The notes under the pieces: model-generated | Told to the model about the DNA's origin: nothing | Databases searched by the model: none | The model's input: the letters and a program-made list of their open reading frames with translations, nothing else | Made by a program: the position numbers and the translations under genes | Assembly (NCBI GenBank): GCA_963920635.1 | Contig: OY987298.1 | Location: forward strand, 25,460,647 to 25,524,646 | From: Pseudeuparius sepicola | Lineage: Eukaryota; Arthropoda; Insecta; Coleoptera; Anthribidae | Direction of reading: 5' to 3' | Length of the DNA: 64,000 nucleotides | Part shown: positions 46,301 to 58,300 of the stretch, piece by piece | How positions within the stretch are numbered: the stretch's first letter is position 1 | Layout of the letters: each line of letters starts with the position of its first letter

Positions 46301-49300
46301 AAGCTTTCCCCGATATATGTTGGTATAAAATTTTCATTTTAGATTATCTTTTTCTATCTAATGTTAAAGTCCTACCACATAAAAGTGAACCACCCTGTAT
46401 ATATTTTTTGTATATTATATTGTAGGTATGCACTCACCCAAACTTATATAATAATAATAATAATAATAATATAATAATAATTCTCACCCTCACAATACTG
46501 CAAACTAGGAGTACCCCAGAAGCAACCACATGCTTGTGCGGGGGAGGGGGGCAATTAGGGGAGAGGGGGGCCAATGTGGACAGGGGCACATGTGGACAGT
46601 TTGAATTTCCCGCTTTCTGTACGTGTAGGTATGTTCCCCCAATTTTCGATAGATGTCACCACTCGTACCCAACATGGTGCTGACAGTTAACTGGAATGTA
46701 TGTGCTTTGTTTTGTCTAAACTTAGAAAACGTTTAATTTGTGGTAAAAAGTAAATATTTCGATTTACCTCGTTTCACTTGAGAAACTAAAGGATATTCCT
46801 TCATCTAGTACCATTTGTATCGGTTGTGAAGACAAAAGTATTGATAAATAGTAAGTAGCATTCATTTTTGCCAAAACATAACCTCAAATGTTTGACAATT
46901 ATTTTTTTACTTTGAATACGTTTGGGGCAGATGTGGACAATGCTCCTGGGGCACATGTGGACATGTCCACATGTGCCCCATCGGCCCATGCAAGGTAACA
47001 AAGTTTGAAGCCATATAGAAAACATAAGAAATAATTTAATTTAAAGTGTCCTTTCATCTTTATGGTGGTAACCTACCTATACAAATTTTGTATCTAGTAC
47101 CGGTTTTACATAAATAACTGTTTTAGTTTAAAGAATATAAAAATAGCATTTTTTGTATTAAAACAACTCCATTTTTACATGTGCTATTGTTCTATGTTCT
47201 ACATGACTTCAAAGTAAAATGACTCTTTGACTTCTTTGGTAAAGAAATATGTAGGTACCTACACTTGTCCCACATACCTATTTCTTTTTTAGTTGTAAAG
47301 ATCTGAAGAGCAAGAAGATGGTTCGTACGTATGTTAGGAAGTCTGATAGGGCAGAAATATCTGAAGATAATATTTTAATGGCATTACGTGATATTTTAAT
47401 AAATAATAAATATTTTAATAAAAATAAATAAATTTTAATTCGAAATATGTGTCCCAACAAGTGTTTACAAAAGAAGAAGAGGCTACGTTAGAAAATTATC
47501 TTATACGTTCATCGAAACTGCAGTATGGATTGTCTTACTATCAGGTTCGACAGTTTGCATATGAGTATGCAGTTAGGCTTGAAAAGCGCATGCCAACGTC
47601 TTGGCAAGAAACTAAAATAGCTGGACTTGACTGGCTCAAAGGATTCATGAACCGACATAAAAATTTATCCCTACGAAAACCTGAATCTACGAGTTTGGCC
47701 AGAAACATCAGTTTTAATAAGACAAACGTAGATATGTTTTTTAATAACCTCGAAAGAGTTTACGAAAAATATAAATTTTCCAGTAACCGTGTGGTCAATG
47801 TTGATGAAAGTGGCGTTAATACAGTTTTACAAATGCCAAAGATTGTGGCAAGCAAAGGAAGTAAACAAGTAGGACAGGCGGTTGGTGCTGAACGAGGGGA
47901 ACAAGTTACTTTCTGCGGGATAATTATTGCAAATGGTAATGCCATCCCTCCTGTTTACATTTTTCCTAGAGTAAGGTTCAAGGAAGCATTTCTAACAGGA
48001 GCACCAGAAGGAAGTGTTGGAATTGCTTCACAGAGTGGTTGGATGACCAATGATGGTTTTGTAGAGGTTATGAAACACGTTAAAAAGTACACAAATGCAA
48101 GTAAAGAAAATCCTGTCTTGGTTTTACTAGACAACCATAACACACACGCTACATTGGATCTTATTTTATACTGCCGGGAAAATGGGTTAGTGCTCTTAAC
48201 ATTCCCTCCTCATACAACACATCGGCTGCAGCCATTAGACGTGTGTGTCTTTGGACCGTTTAAGACTCGATGCAAAGCTTCTTTTAATTCATGGATGGCA
48301 AACCATCCCGGAAAAGCCATCACAATTTATGACATTGCAAATTTAACAGCGACTCCCTTTAATGAAGCATTTAGCCGTCAAAATATTTTGTCTGGATTTA
48401 AAAAGACGGGATGCTACCCTTTCAACAGAAATGTGTTTACTGCAGATGATTTTGTTGGGTCTCAAGTTACTGAATGTGATGGTATCACTGCAGTTTCAAG
48501 CCAGGAGCCCAATATTTCAAATTATAATGAGGAACACGATACAAGCATTGAAAGAGATGTGAAAGTTGAAGCTGCTATCGTACCGGTGAATGGCGTAGAA
48601 GTCTCAAGCACAAACACTGCAGAGGCAGTGGCTTCAACTTCAAACTCAAAAATAAACATCATATCTTGCATAACGTTAACATCACCTTCATTAACAGGAA
48701 GCAACTCATTTGTGAACAAACCTCTGCCAGAAGAGATTAGACCCTATCCGAAAAGTATTCGCCCGAAGACAAATAAGAGAAAGAAAAAATATTCTGCTAT
48801 ATTAACTGAAACACCAGAGAAAGAGAAACTTGAAAGTGAACAGAAGGAGCGAGAAAATAGAAAACGTCAAATTGGGCAAAACCAAACTGAAAGAAAAAAA
48901 CGTAAGCAGCAGAAGTCGCATATTCGTAAAGTATTTGCAGATGAAACGTCCGAAAGTGGAAATGATGAAACCCTTTGTCAAGAATCTGATGACAGCCCAA
49001 TGGAAGAAGATGAACAGGAGAATATTGATTATGATACTTCAAATCTAGTAGAAAATGATTTTGTCCTTGTGAGATTTGCTACAAAAAAAACAATAAAATA
49101 TTTTGTGGGACAGATTTCTTCAAAAATATCCGATTACGAGTTTTTTGTGAATTTTTTGAAGATGGCTCCAGGCCAAAGATTTATTTTTCCTGACAAAGAA
49201 GATACATCAAGCATTTCACCAAAAGATATAATTTTAAGACTTCCACCTCCAATCAAAAAAGCAGGAACAAGCAGATCTAATTCATTTTACAAATTTTGTA

Positions 49301-52300
49301 TAAATTTTGAAAATTACAACATGGGTTAGAGTCAATTTATGTTTAAAATATTAAATAAAGTGCATTGTTTAAGGGCAAATGTCAGTCTTTTGTATTTCAC
49401 CTGCAAGGAGACAAATGAATCTAAATATATTTCAGCTATAACTTAGCATATTATTATTGTCCACATCTGCCCCATGTAAAAGACGTTCTGTCCACAACTG
49501 CCCCATGTAGGGGCAGATGTGGACAATACGCAATAATTTTTTTACGCGTGTTTTGTAGAAAAAAATAAACAATTTTAACTCTGAAACTATGGAAAATACT
49601 TAATTAGTTGCTGCTGGCCATGGTCAGATAGTTGTATGTTTATTATGTTTTTATATTGCTGTCCTAAAAATAAAAATTTAAAAAATGTCCACTTGTACCC
49701 CCCTCTCCCCTACTATTATTTTGTCTTCGTTGCCATTTGCGGCTAGGGCAGACTTTTTCCAGATGGAACTAGGATAGCATTCGCTCAAGTACTACACTAC
49801 GGAAAACCCTAGAAAACCGTAGTAATCCCAGTGAGTGTAGGACAATTAGTGAATCACGCGGGTAAAGCAATACCGTGAACCCACATTTGTCCAGCGCTCT
49901 TGGCCATAGCGGTGTTTTAAAGACATATGCATGTGCCTGCCTCGAATCGAGGTCGATCGAAGGCAGAAAAACATGCGGTCTAAAAAGTCAGCGCCGGTAC
50001 GAGCGACGCCACCGCGGCCTGGAATCAGGCATTATTTAATTTATTTAATTCTTACTGTAATAAAATTAGGTTCATGGATTTTCAATTATTTTTCTAATAT
50101 AAACGGACTAAAGAAATTGTATTTTCATTCCCAGCAACTAATTTTTTACTAAAAAATTCTTCAGCGAAAATAGCAAGTGATTCCATATAAGTTTGGGTGT
50201 GTATATTTTATAAAATGTATAAGTATAGGCACAGATAACGTAACCTAGATTGGCAGCGCGGGTTGTTCCTTCAATCACCGCGAAAATATAAAATTCTGGG
50301 TGATTCTTGTTTACGCCGAAAAGGTCTCCGCTCCCCCGATCGATACAGATGTTGTCATAGCAACCGAACACGCTAGTCGGGGCAGAGTATTAAAATAATT
50401 CTGGTTTCTTTGTAAAATTAATACGAGGTGGGTATTTTATGACATGCAATAAAACTGAGTATAATCCTAGGGCTACCTCTCCCCATTTACAAATATTGCT
50501 AGGGACTAAATGGTATTATATTCATTCGATCTCTGCTCTTTTAATCTTTTTAAATAATTCTGCAAACAAAAAAATTCCTTTATGATATACAGACTTTATT
50601 TCTTGTCACATTGTATATTATCCAAAGGAGAAAAATGGTCTAATGGTCATTATAACTTATATAATCCTACATTGTCCTTCCCTCGCATTCATCTATAAAA
50701 CATTAAAATAACACTCCTACCACATAAATGTGTAACCTAAATACTTACACACTAACCGAATTGAAGCACAGATAACGTATAAGTGGTTGAAGCAATTTCC
50801 TAGTTATGATAACTTATAGTGGTTGTTATAGAACTGCAACACTGTCTGCCTTATTATTATTTTTTTCTGTACCTACCTAAACTCTATTCAAACTGATCGC
50901 AAGTGAAATATAAACAAAAGTTGTTGCATGGCTAGTGTGTGATACGCACGTGATCGGCTTCTATTGGCTAGTTGGCTATAAAGTTTTTCCCGGGCGGCCA
51001 GTTCAGTGAGTCGTTATTTATTACAGAGGTGTATTGAGTTGTAAGTGGACTTTTAATTTTTTCCGATATAATTCTTTCGCTGTTTATTAATTGTTGGAGC
51101 AACGATTTGTGTTAATAGTAGAAATTTGCAGGTAAGTGAATGACTAGGTGTGCAATAAAAGTTTGTTTTTAAAGTTCTTAATACTGGGGCATATTATTTT
51201 AATATTTTATATTATAAAATTCACAGAGATCGTCCTTAATGCGGCCCTGCCTCAAATTAGTCCTCAGAATTGTTCACGTGCGTCCATCGTGTAAATGTTT
51301 ACGCGCCACTTGGGTTTTGATTGAATAGAGTGTAGCTCTACCTATTCGTAAATACAAAATCACCTGTGCCAGTTCGCTGGTATTTTTACACAATACTTAC
51401 TCTCATAATGAGCGCCCCTGGTACAATTGGCTATGAGGATCCATTTCGAGAGAGGAGCCACCGGCAGAGGGAATGGATTTATTGCACCTCTTGACTGTCA
51501 TCGACAGCTTTTGACGACTGTAAAGTAGGGTTTTGGAATATTTTCTAATAGGTGACTCTGAGGCGAATCCGAATTCAGAGAACAAAGGATCTGCCAATCT
51601 AGGTTACGTTATCTGTAGTATAGGTATTTTTGTTCGGTTGTGTTGTTTGTTTACCATTTATATTATTTAGGCAAGACAACTATTAAAAACTACGCAATTT
51701 TATTTCACACCATTTTCACTCTTTATTTTCTTACTAGATATGAATACTGTTTTATGAAATTATTTTATTGCGAATATATTTAATGAAAATCATCGTAATT
51801 ATAATCATACCACGTAGTATTCTAAATTCTAATTTGAATTTCATATTGCGCCGACACATAGTCTTTCAGGTGTATTTTCTAAGCCATGCTATAACCATGA
51901 GAAGTCTTATAAATATGTCAGTCAATGCCATAGGCTCATCCAATGCCATAACCTATATGGAAAATTTTACTCCCCAGCGGCCATAATTCTATTGGTAACC
52001 ATTGTTAACAACAATGTAAATATGGCTGAGGATAGTAACTGACAGCACGTTGAACAAGTCTAGGTATATCGCTTTTGTGTCAAAATGACATAAATCACGA
52101 TTTCATGATACACACAGTATGTAAGCTAAGCATATGAAAATTAAACTTTTCTGTGCACCTCACGGCCCTCGTAAAATAAACTGGATTGCTTTTCCAATAC
52201 AATCATATTTATCCCACCTGTATACATAATATATGTCGCACCGAAAGGTTGGCCATATTCTACACGTCATTGGCTGTTAGGTGGCCAATTACAATACAGA

Positions 52301-55300
52301 GTTTTAGAGGGATATCTTAAATTTTTAGAGGGATATTAAATTAAATTTAAATGTCAAATGCACGAGGGCTGTGGTCAAACGTCATTTTGTGTTACCACCA
52401 CAAATTTCGCTTCCCCAAGCTAAATCCCCTAGAATGCACACTAAATCCTCTAAAATGGGCCCAATATGGCGGCTATCCAGGTGGATGCTAACGCCCTCTG
52501 CCGGATAGCTGCCAGTTTATTTTACGAGGGCCGTGGCGCACATACTTCACTTTGACAAAAGAATGGTGAAGTTACAAAAAAAAGTTGTCAGTTATCTTAT
52601 CAATTTCACGTCAAGTTAAAAATGTTCGAATTTTGATGTCACGAAAATAAAATGCAGACTCGCGCGCAAAGAAAATCAACAAATATTTCCACTATTTAGG
52701 ACATATACGGCATTTTCGCTTAGCAGGGCAATAATAATTAAAAAGAAAGGGCTTCCAGCATATGGGACAAAATGTTTTGGTTCTTGGCAACACCAAACTA
52801 GTTTCCAATATCTAATGGAAACTTAGGTGATCTGCACACCTCCAAGAGACCCCTACTAAATGTCTTAATCCACATAAAAAAACTCGTCTGACAACTTAGT
52901 TCCGAAAAACGGTGAGTACTGGCAAAGGCGCAACTGAATCACCATCTCCGCTCACCTGCTGACCCGAACTCCGCCGGTATGTACTTGGAGATGCGGACCA
53001 GCGGCAGGGGCAGGCGGCCGCTCGTCAGCGGCATCACGTCCAGGGCCACCGCCTGGGCCTCGGCGCCGTCCTCAAACGAGACGACGCCGGCCGTCCGGCC
53101 GCACACGGCCCACACGCTCTGCTCGGCCAGCACCTCGTACATGACGGACTTGACGGCCCGCGCCTGACCCACATACGCTATGGTGAGGTGCAGGTGGCAC
53201 ACCACGCCCACCCGGCAAAACTCGCTGCCCTTCGCCGGCTCCACGACAGCGTCCAGCGTGTAAAGGGTCTGCAGAGAAGGATTACTAAACAACCGATTTG
53301 ACATTTAACAGACATTTTTGTGTCGACCTACAAGGTAGTATTGTTTTGAAATGATTTTAGTGATTTATCATCGGTATAACCCCAGAAAAGGACGAATCAG
53401 AAGTGGCACTTGGCTAATTTAAGAGGGCAGAGGGGTATTTTTATGAGGTGGTGGGGACGGAGAGTATTGCTAGGCCGCCAGATCCTTAGAAAGGTTAAAA
53501 CATGTCAACATATTTTTCACTATCATTTATTCATTTTGGGTAGGTATACCAATAAAATTAATATGAAAGCAATTAATATTATCTAATGTGTGCCGGTAGT
53601 AAAATTATATTGTTTTACGAACCATGATAATTTACTTATAAAAATGTTAGTCCTTGATAGTATTTTGGTTGATATTAAATTGAAGGCGATAAAAATAGCT
53701 AAATGAATTTAAGGAAATTGTCAGGCATAAAAGCTGACGAAGTCCGGCAACGTCGTTCGTGGCCTACGACTGACGCGCCACCTAACGCCAGACGCCAGAC
53801 AGCGTCAGTATGTTCAATTGAGGTTAAACTCCTTATAAAACGTAAACAATAAAACGAAAAACGATTACCAATTTCTAAGTAAAAAAGCCCAGTATTATTA
53901 TCATGACTGTGATAAAAGTATCCAAAACAGGGACCAGATAAGGTGTACAATATGTATTCAGCTCAACTTGACTGCTTGTGTTGTTACTTCGAATACTTCG
54001 TTGCTGTATTTACACTAGTGCATTGTGCCCCAGAAAACCCACTTTGTGCTTAGGTTTTGTGACGAAATGGCCCCGCAATTATTGCTGTGTTCGTGGATGT
54101 TCTAACAACACGAGGAATGTTGGGATAAGTTTTTTCAAAATACCTGCTGATGAAAACAGGTAGGTACCTATGTGTAGTTTGTCCCTACCTTGTTACCACA
54201 TTATTATATCCTTAGGTATTATAAATTTTATGTCCTACGTAGGTACTACCCCTTTTACTGGAGTATTACCTACCCCAGAAAACCCACAAATGGTTTCCTA
54301 CTGATAATACCTACCTAACTATGGTTTTTAATTTTTTTTCAAGGTGTTATGCATGGACGAGAAAGTGTGGAAGGCAGGATTTGTTAGAAAAAACACCCAC
54401 ACAGCTTTTTATTAATTATAAAGTTTGTTCAATGCACTTTGAAAATAGTATGTTTGCAAACCAGTCGAAGTCTGGGCTAAAGAAAACAGCAATACCAACT
54501 GTGTTCTCATCATGTAAGTACCTTCATTGGTAATTATGGAAATTAGTGTATGCACCGCCCGATTTTCTTGACATTTTGACCCCATAATTACCCCTTCATT
54601 ATTAGATAATAATATGTATTTTTTGCTGATACTTGTAATTTTGCTGCATTTAATTTTTTTTACTAGGTTATATCGATGAGGCTTCTTCACAGAGTCCTTC
54701 TGTGTCTGTATGCAGCAATTTGACTTTGTTAGAACCCCAAGGAGAACTTGATCAACCAGTCTCGATCGCTCAACCTTTGGATCAACCAAGTACACCCCAT
54801 CTGTCACAGTCACCTATAGGCGATCTCCACAGCATTACCGAATTTTCAGTTGCATCAAAAGGTAATGATATATATTCACAAACTGTTATTATAGTATACA
54901 CACCCAAACTAATATGACATCACGCATTATTTGCGATAATTTTTTTTGTCAAAAAAATTATATGTCATGGAAAGTCAAAAGTGTTTTTAGTTGCCGACAG
55001 CGAAAGTGACGTTAGATTTCGTGTTTTTTTAAGTTGTATAGCATAAAATCTAATAACATTTTACCTGGCAAAAATTTAGTACAAACATCTCTGTCTTCAT
55101 TTTAATCATATGATCTTAAAAGCATATGCACTGGAATTATTATTTTTCCCAAGGTTTTCATAACCTATAAAACAAAATACTGCTTGTAATATCTTATGAT
55201 TAAAATGAAGACAGACATGTTTGTACTAAATTTTTACCAGGTAAAATGTTATTAGATTTTATGCTATACAACTTAAAAAAATACAAAATCTAACGTCACT

Positions 55301-58300
55301 TTCGCTGTCGGGAACCCCCTCTTAAATGTGAAAAACCCGACAATATAAATTGTAATAAATATTAAGTGATTCCATATTATAAGTTTGGGTGTGTGTACAT
55401 ATATTGTAATTTTTTGTATTACTTATTTTGTTATTGAATAATTCTATTTTTAGATGCTAGTCAACAAACTTCTCTTAGTTTGAGTGCACATAGTCCGAGA
55501 AAGCATTCATTAAAGTTACAAATAAAAAAACTCCAAAGAAAGTTGCATCCGAAGTTGGAGCAAGCTGTCGACAGTGCCGACACTGAAATAAATGACGAAC
55601 AATTTCTTGCCATTTGTGAGAAAAAACTGTCTGCTTCAATGCTACTATTTGTAAGGCATTATTTAGAAAATCCCAAAAAAGATCCACAGGGATATCGGTA
55701 CTCTTCAGATATGAAACAATTTTCCTTAACAATTTATTTTCTAAGCTCAAATGCTTATAGATTTTTAATGAAACCACTTTATTTGCCATCTAAAAGCACT
55801 CTTCAAAGAATAACTAGCAAATGGCATATAACTGCAGGTCTTAACAGTTTCATTTTTGAGGTTATTAAATCAAAAGCTACAAATTTAGAGGGTTCTTCAA
55901 AACAGTGCATTCTTTGTATTGACGAAATGTCATTAAAAATGTTTTTATTTTACAATAGATCTTCCGATACCATTGTTGGCTTTCATAATACATTGAAGGA
56001 AAAAAGATATGCTCCTGCTAAATATGTTTTAGCTATTATGGCTAGAGCAATATTTGCTAAGTGGAAGCAACCAGTTGCTTATTTCTTTATTGATACTTGT
56101 TCAGGGGAGGAATTAAAATTTATTATTTTTGAAGCAATAAGGAAACTTAAATCTGTAGGATTACTAGTAAGTGCGTTAGTGTCTGATCAAGGATCAAATT
56201 TTGTACAATTTTCAAAATCAGTTGGTATCTCTCCAAACTCTTCACATTTTTATGTCGATAGCGAAAAAATATTTTATATTTTTGATGCGCCGCATCTCTT
56301 AAAATCAACACGAAATAATTTTTTCAATTACACATTCGAAACCTCTGAAGGATGTACAAATAAAACGTATAGGTATTGACCAAATTTATAATAAACAAAA
56401 ACATAAGCGTTTGGCTCTTCGGCTGTGTCCAAAATTTACAGATGAACACATTAATTAGAATCCTTTTAAAAAACTGAAGGTTAGTTTAGCCGTCCAAGTT
56501 TTCAGCGCAATGGTAGCTGCGGCACTTAATTCCTTTATTGAATTCGGACAATTCCCCCCTTCGGCAAACGCTACAGTGTCATTTGTAGAAAAAATTGATA
56601 AGTTATTTGATATCTTAAATTCCTCAAAAATATCAGGCAGTAATACAAGTACAATAGACCTTTCAAAGGAGCAGATTACCAAGTCGATTTTTTAAAGGAA
56701 ATGTTTACATATTTTCAGAATATTAAAATTTTAAAACAAAATATAGAGGTTACCAATAAAGTTAAATTTTTGAAAGGGTGGCAAATCACAATAAATTCAT
56801 TTTTAGGTCTTTGGGAAAAATTTCATTGTTTAGAGTTTAGTTCCTTATACACTCGACGCTTAAATCAAGATTGTCTCGAAAATTTTTTCGGCACTATTAG
56901 GCAGCAAGGGGGAAATTGCTTGAATCCAACCCCCATCCAATGCGAAAGGGCTTTCAAAAAATCATTTTGTTTAAATTATTTCCAACACGCGGATGGGGCT
57001 AATTGTATTGAGGATTTTGATTCATTATTGTCATACGTAACCACCGAACATACACAAATTTACAACAAAGTTGTTGTGGGAAATGCAAGATCTATTTTTT
57101 CTGATTTAAGTTCGGTGGCACCAGATTATATTGATTTCGAACTACATGAATCAAATAGTATATCATATGTTTGTGGATATTTATTAAGAAAGTGCTTGGA
57201 ACAACATTCATGTGAAGTTTGTATTAAATATTGTAAACGTCATACATTAGGGGATACTGATTTGTTTACTTATTTTAAAGCATACAAATCAAGTGGTAAC
57301 GAAACCTTTGGACATTTATTTTCACCTCCTGATAATTTCCTAAATTATATGAAAACTCTCGAAGTTAATTTTTGTACCCTCTTTCCAAAGTTTGCTTTAG
57401 AAGAAAATGTTGGTGTGAAATTAAAAAATAAGCTGCAAAACATTTCATATCAACATCCATGCCCTAGTTTTAATCATGCCTATTTAGTATCCCTTTATGT
57501 AAGATTTAGAATCTATTCTTCTTTAAAATTTTTAAATCGTGATATTGTTTTTAATAAAACTAATAAAAATTATAAACTTCGAAATTTACATTTATAAGTG
57601 CTGCCAGGGGTCATTATTTTTAAAAATTAGGCTAAGTTGATAATGTATAGTGTGCATGTGCATAATATCACAGACCTATATAGCTAGCGAAGCTATATAT
57701 GTCTGTGATAATATGTACATAAGTAGTTTATAATATCTTTTGTATTTATAGGTATTATATTTTATATGTGCTATTGTTTTTGAATTTTTTTTATAGATTT
57801 TAGTAATAAACATTTTTGATAAATAACCTTTTTTTACTACCAGTGATACGAAGGTCAACCAATTTTGCAAATAATAATTGTTATGGATCTATATAAAAAA
57901 ACAAATTAATTGCCAAGCTATGAGTTTGGACGCAAGTCGATTGAAATATTGTAATATTTCAACCACCCAAGTAGAATAGTTCACTTGAACCTAAATCATA
58001 GTTGTTTCTAATTAATATAGGTAAGTATAAAATAATAAAGAGGAAATATTGTGAAATTTCCATGTACAATAAAAAAATGTATTTTTCTCTTTAGTAAAAT
58101 ATTAATATTTATATTTTTTTCGTCAGTGAAATACCTACTTAAAATCACTTCTGGAGATTCAAATTTAACTCGATCTAATCCCAGAAAAAAACTTTACTAT
58201 TCTAAAAATTAATTTTGCTATATAAAACACAAAATTTTCTATAGCCCGGACCTGATCATGCCAACGCAATGGGCAAGTTCTACTCTGTCCAAAATACGGT

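Larger units (their letters stand above)
46558..49710 (+). mobile_element. pogo/Tigger-like DNA transposon
   Basis: The inverted ends GGGGAGAGGGGGGCC and complement are flanked by TA (46556-46557 and 49711-49712), the pogo-type duplication. Subterminal DNA holds nine copies of a 16-bp motif close to GGGGCANATGTGGACA, described separately. One long transposase frame (47449-49329) occupies the middle, preceded by a short N-terminal coding piece near 47319. Confidence 0.85.
46440..49975 (+). repeat. (AAT)n-tailed interspersed repeat split by the pogo-like element
   Basis: The left part 46440-46556 has an AAT microsatellite, then CACAATACTGCAAACTAGGA and GTGCGGGGGAGGG. The right part 49713-49975 has TGTCTTCGTTGCCA, GCAATACCGTGAACCCACAT, CCAGCGCTCTTGGCCAT and AGAAAAACATGCGGTCTAAA. 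Together they match 6950-7215 on the other strand, showing that the pogo-like element 46558-49710 was inserted later. Confidence 0.65.
54063..57597 (+). pseudogene. P-element-like transposase (THAP domain), broken
   Basis: Exon 1 (ending 54159) reads NYCCVRGCSNNTRNVGISFF. Exon 2 (54344-54513) reads YAWTRKCGRQDLLEKTP and VCSMHFENSMF, completing the C2CH THAP finger with its Trp and the AIPTVF box. Exon 3 is 54667-54861. Exon 4 from 55454 has a basic coiled-coil-like segment, then QCILCIDEMSLK (first Asp), LVSALVSDQGSNF (second Asp), FDAPHLLKSTRNN, and later RLNQDCLENFFGTIRQQGGN (catalytic Glu region) and VCGYLLRKC. Lesions seen: a frame change near 56345 with stop at 56377, an in-frame TAG at about 56455, and a frame change near 56670. 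The final frame ends at 57597. No in-frame start ATG is visible before the THAP finger. The overall order matches P/THAP9 transposases. Confidence 0.87.

Noticed and set aside
51498..51601. A minus-strand exon in compatible phase (ending in TGA) that could terminate TRAPPC10
   Set aside because: It begins inside the inverted repeat of the 50230-51616 mobile element and has no family similarity. The exon at 31279-31397 has the correct phase and the conserved TRAPPC10 terminal motif.
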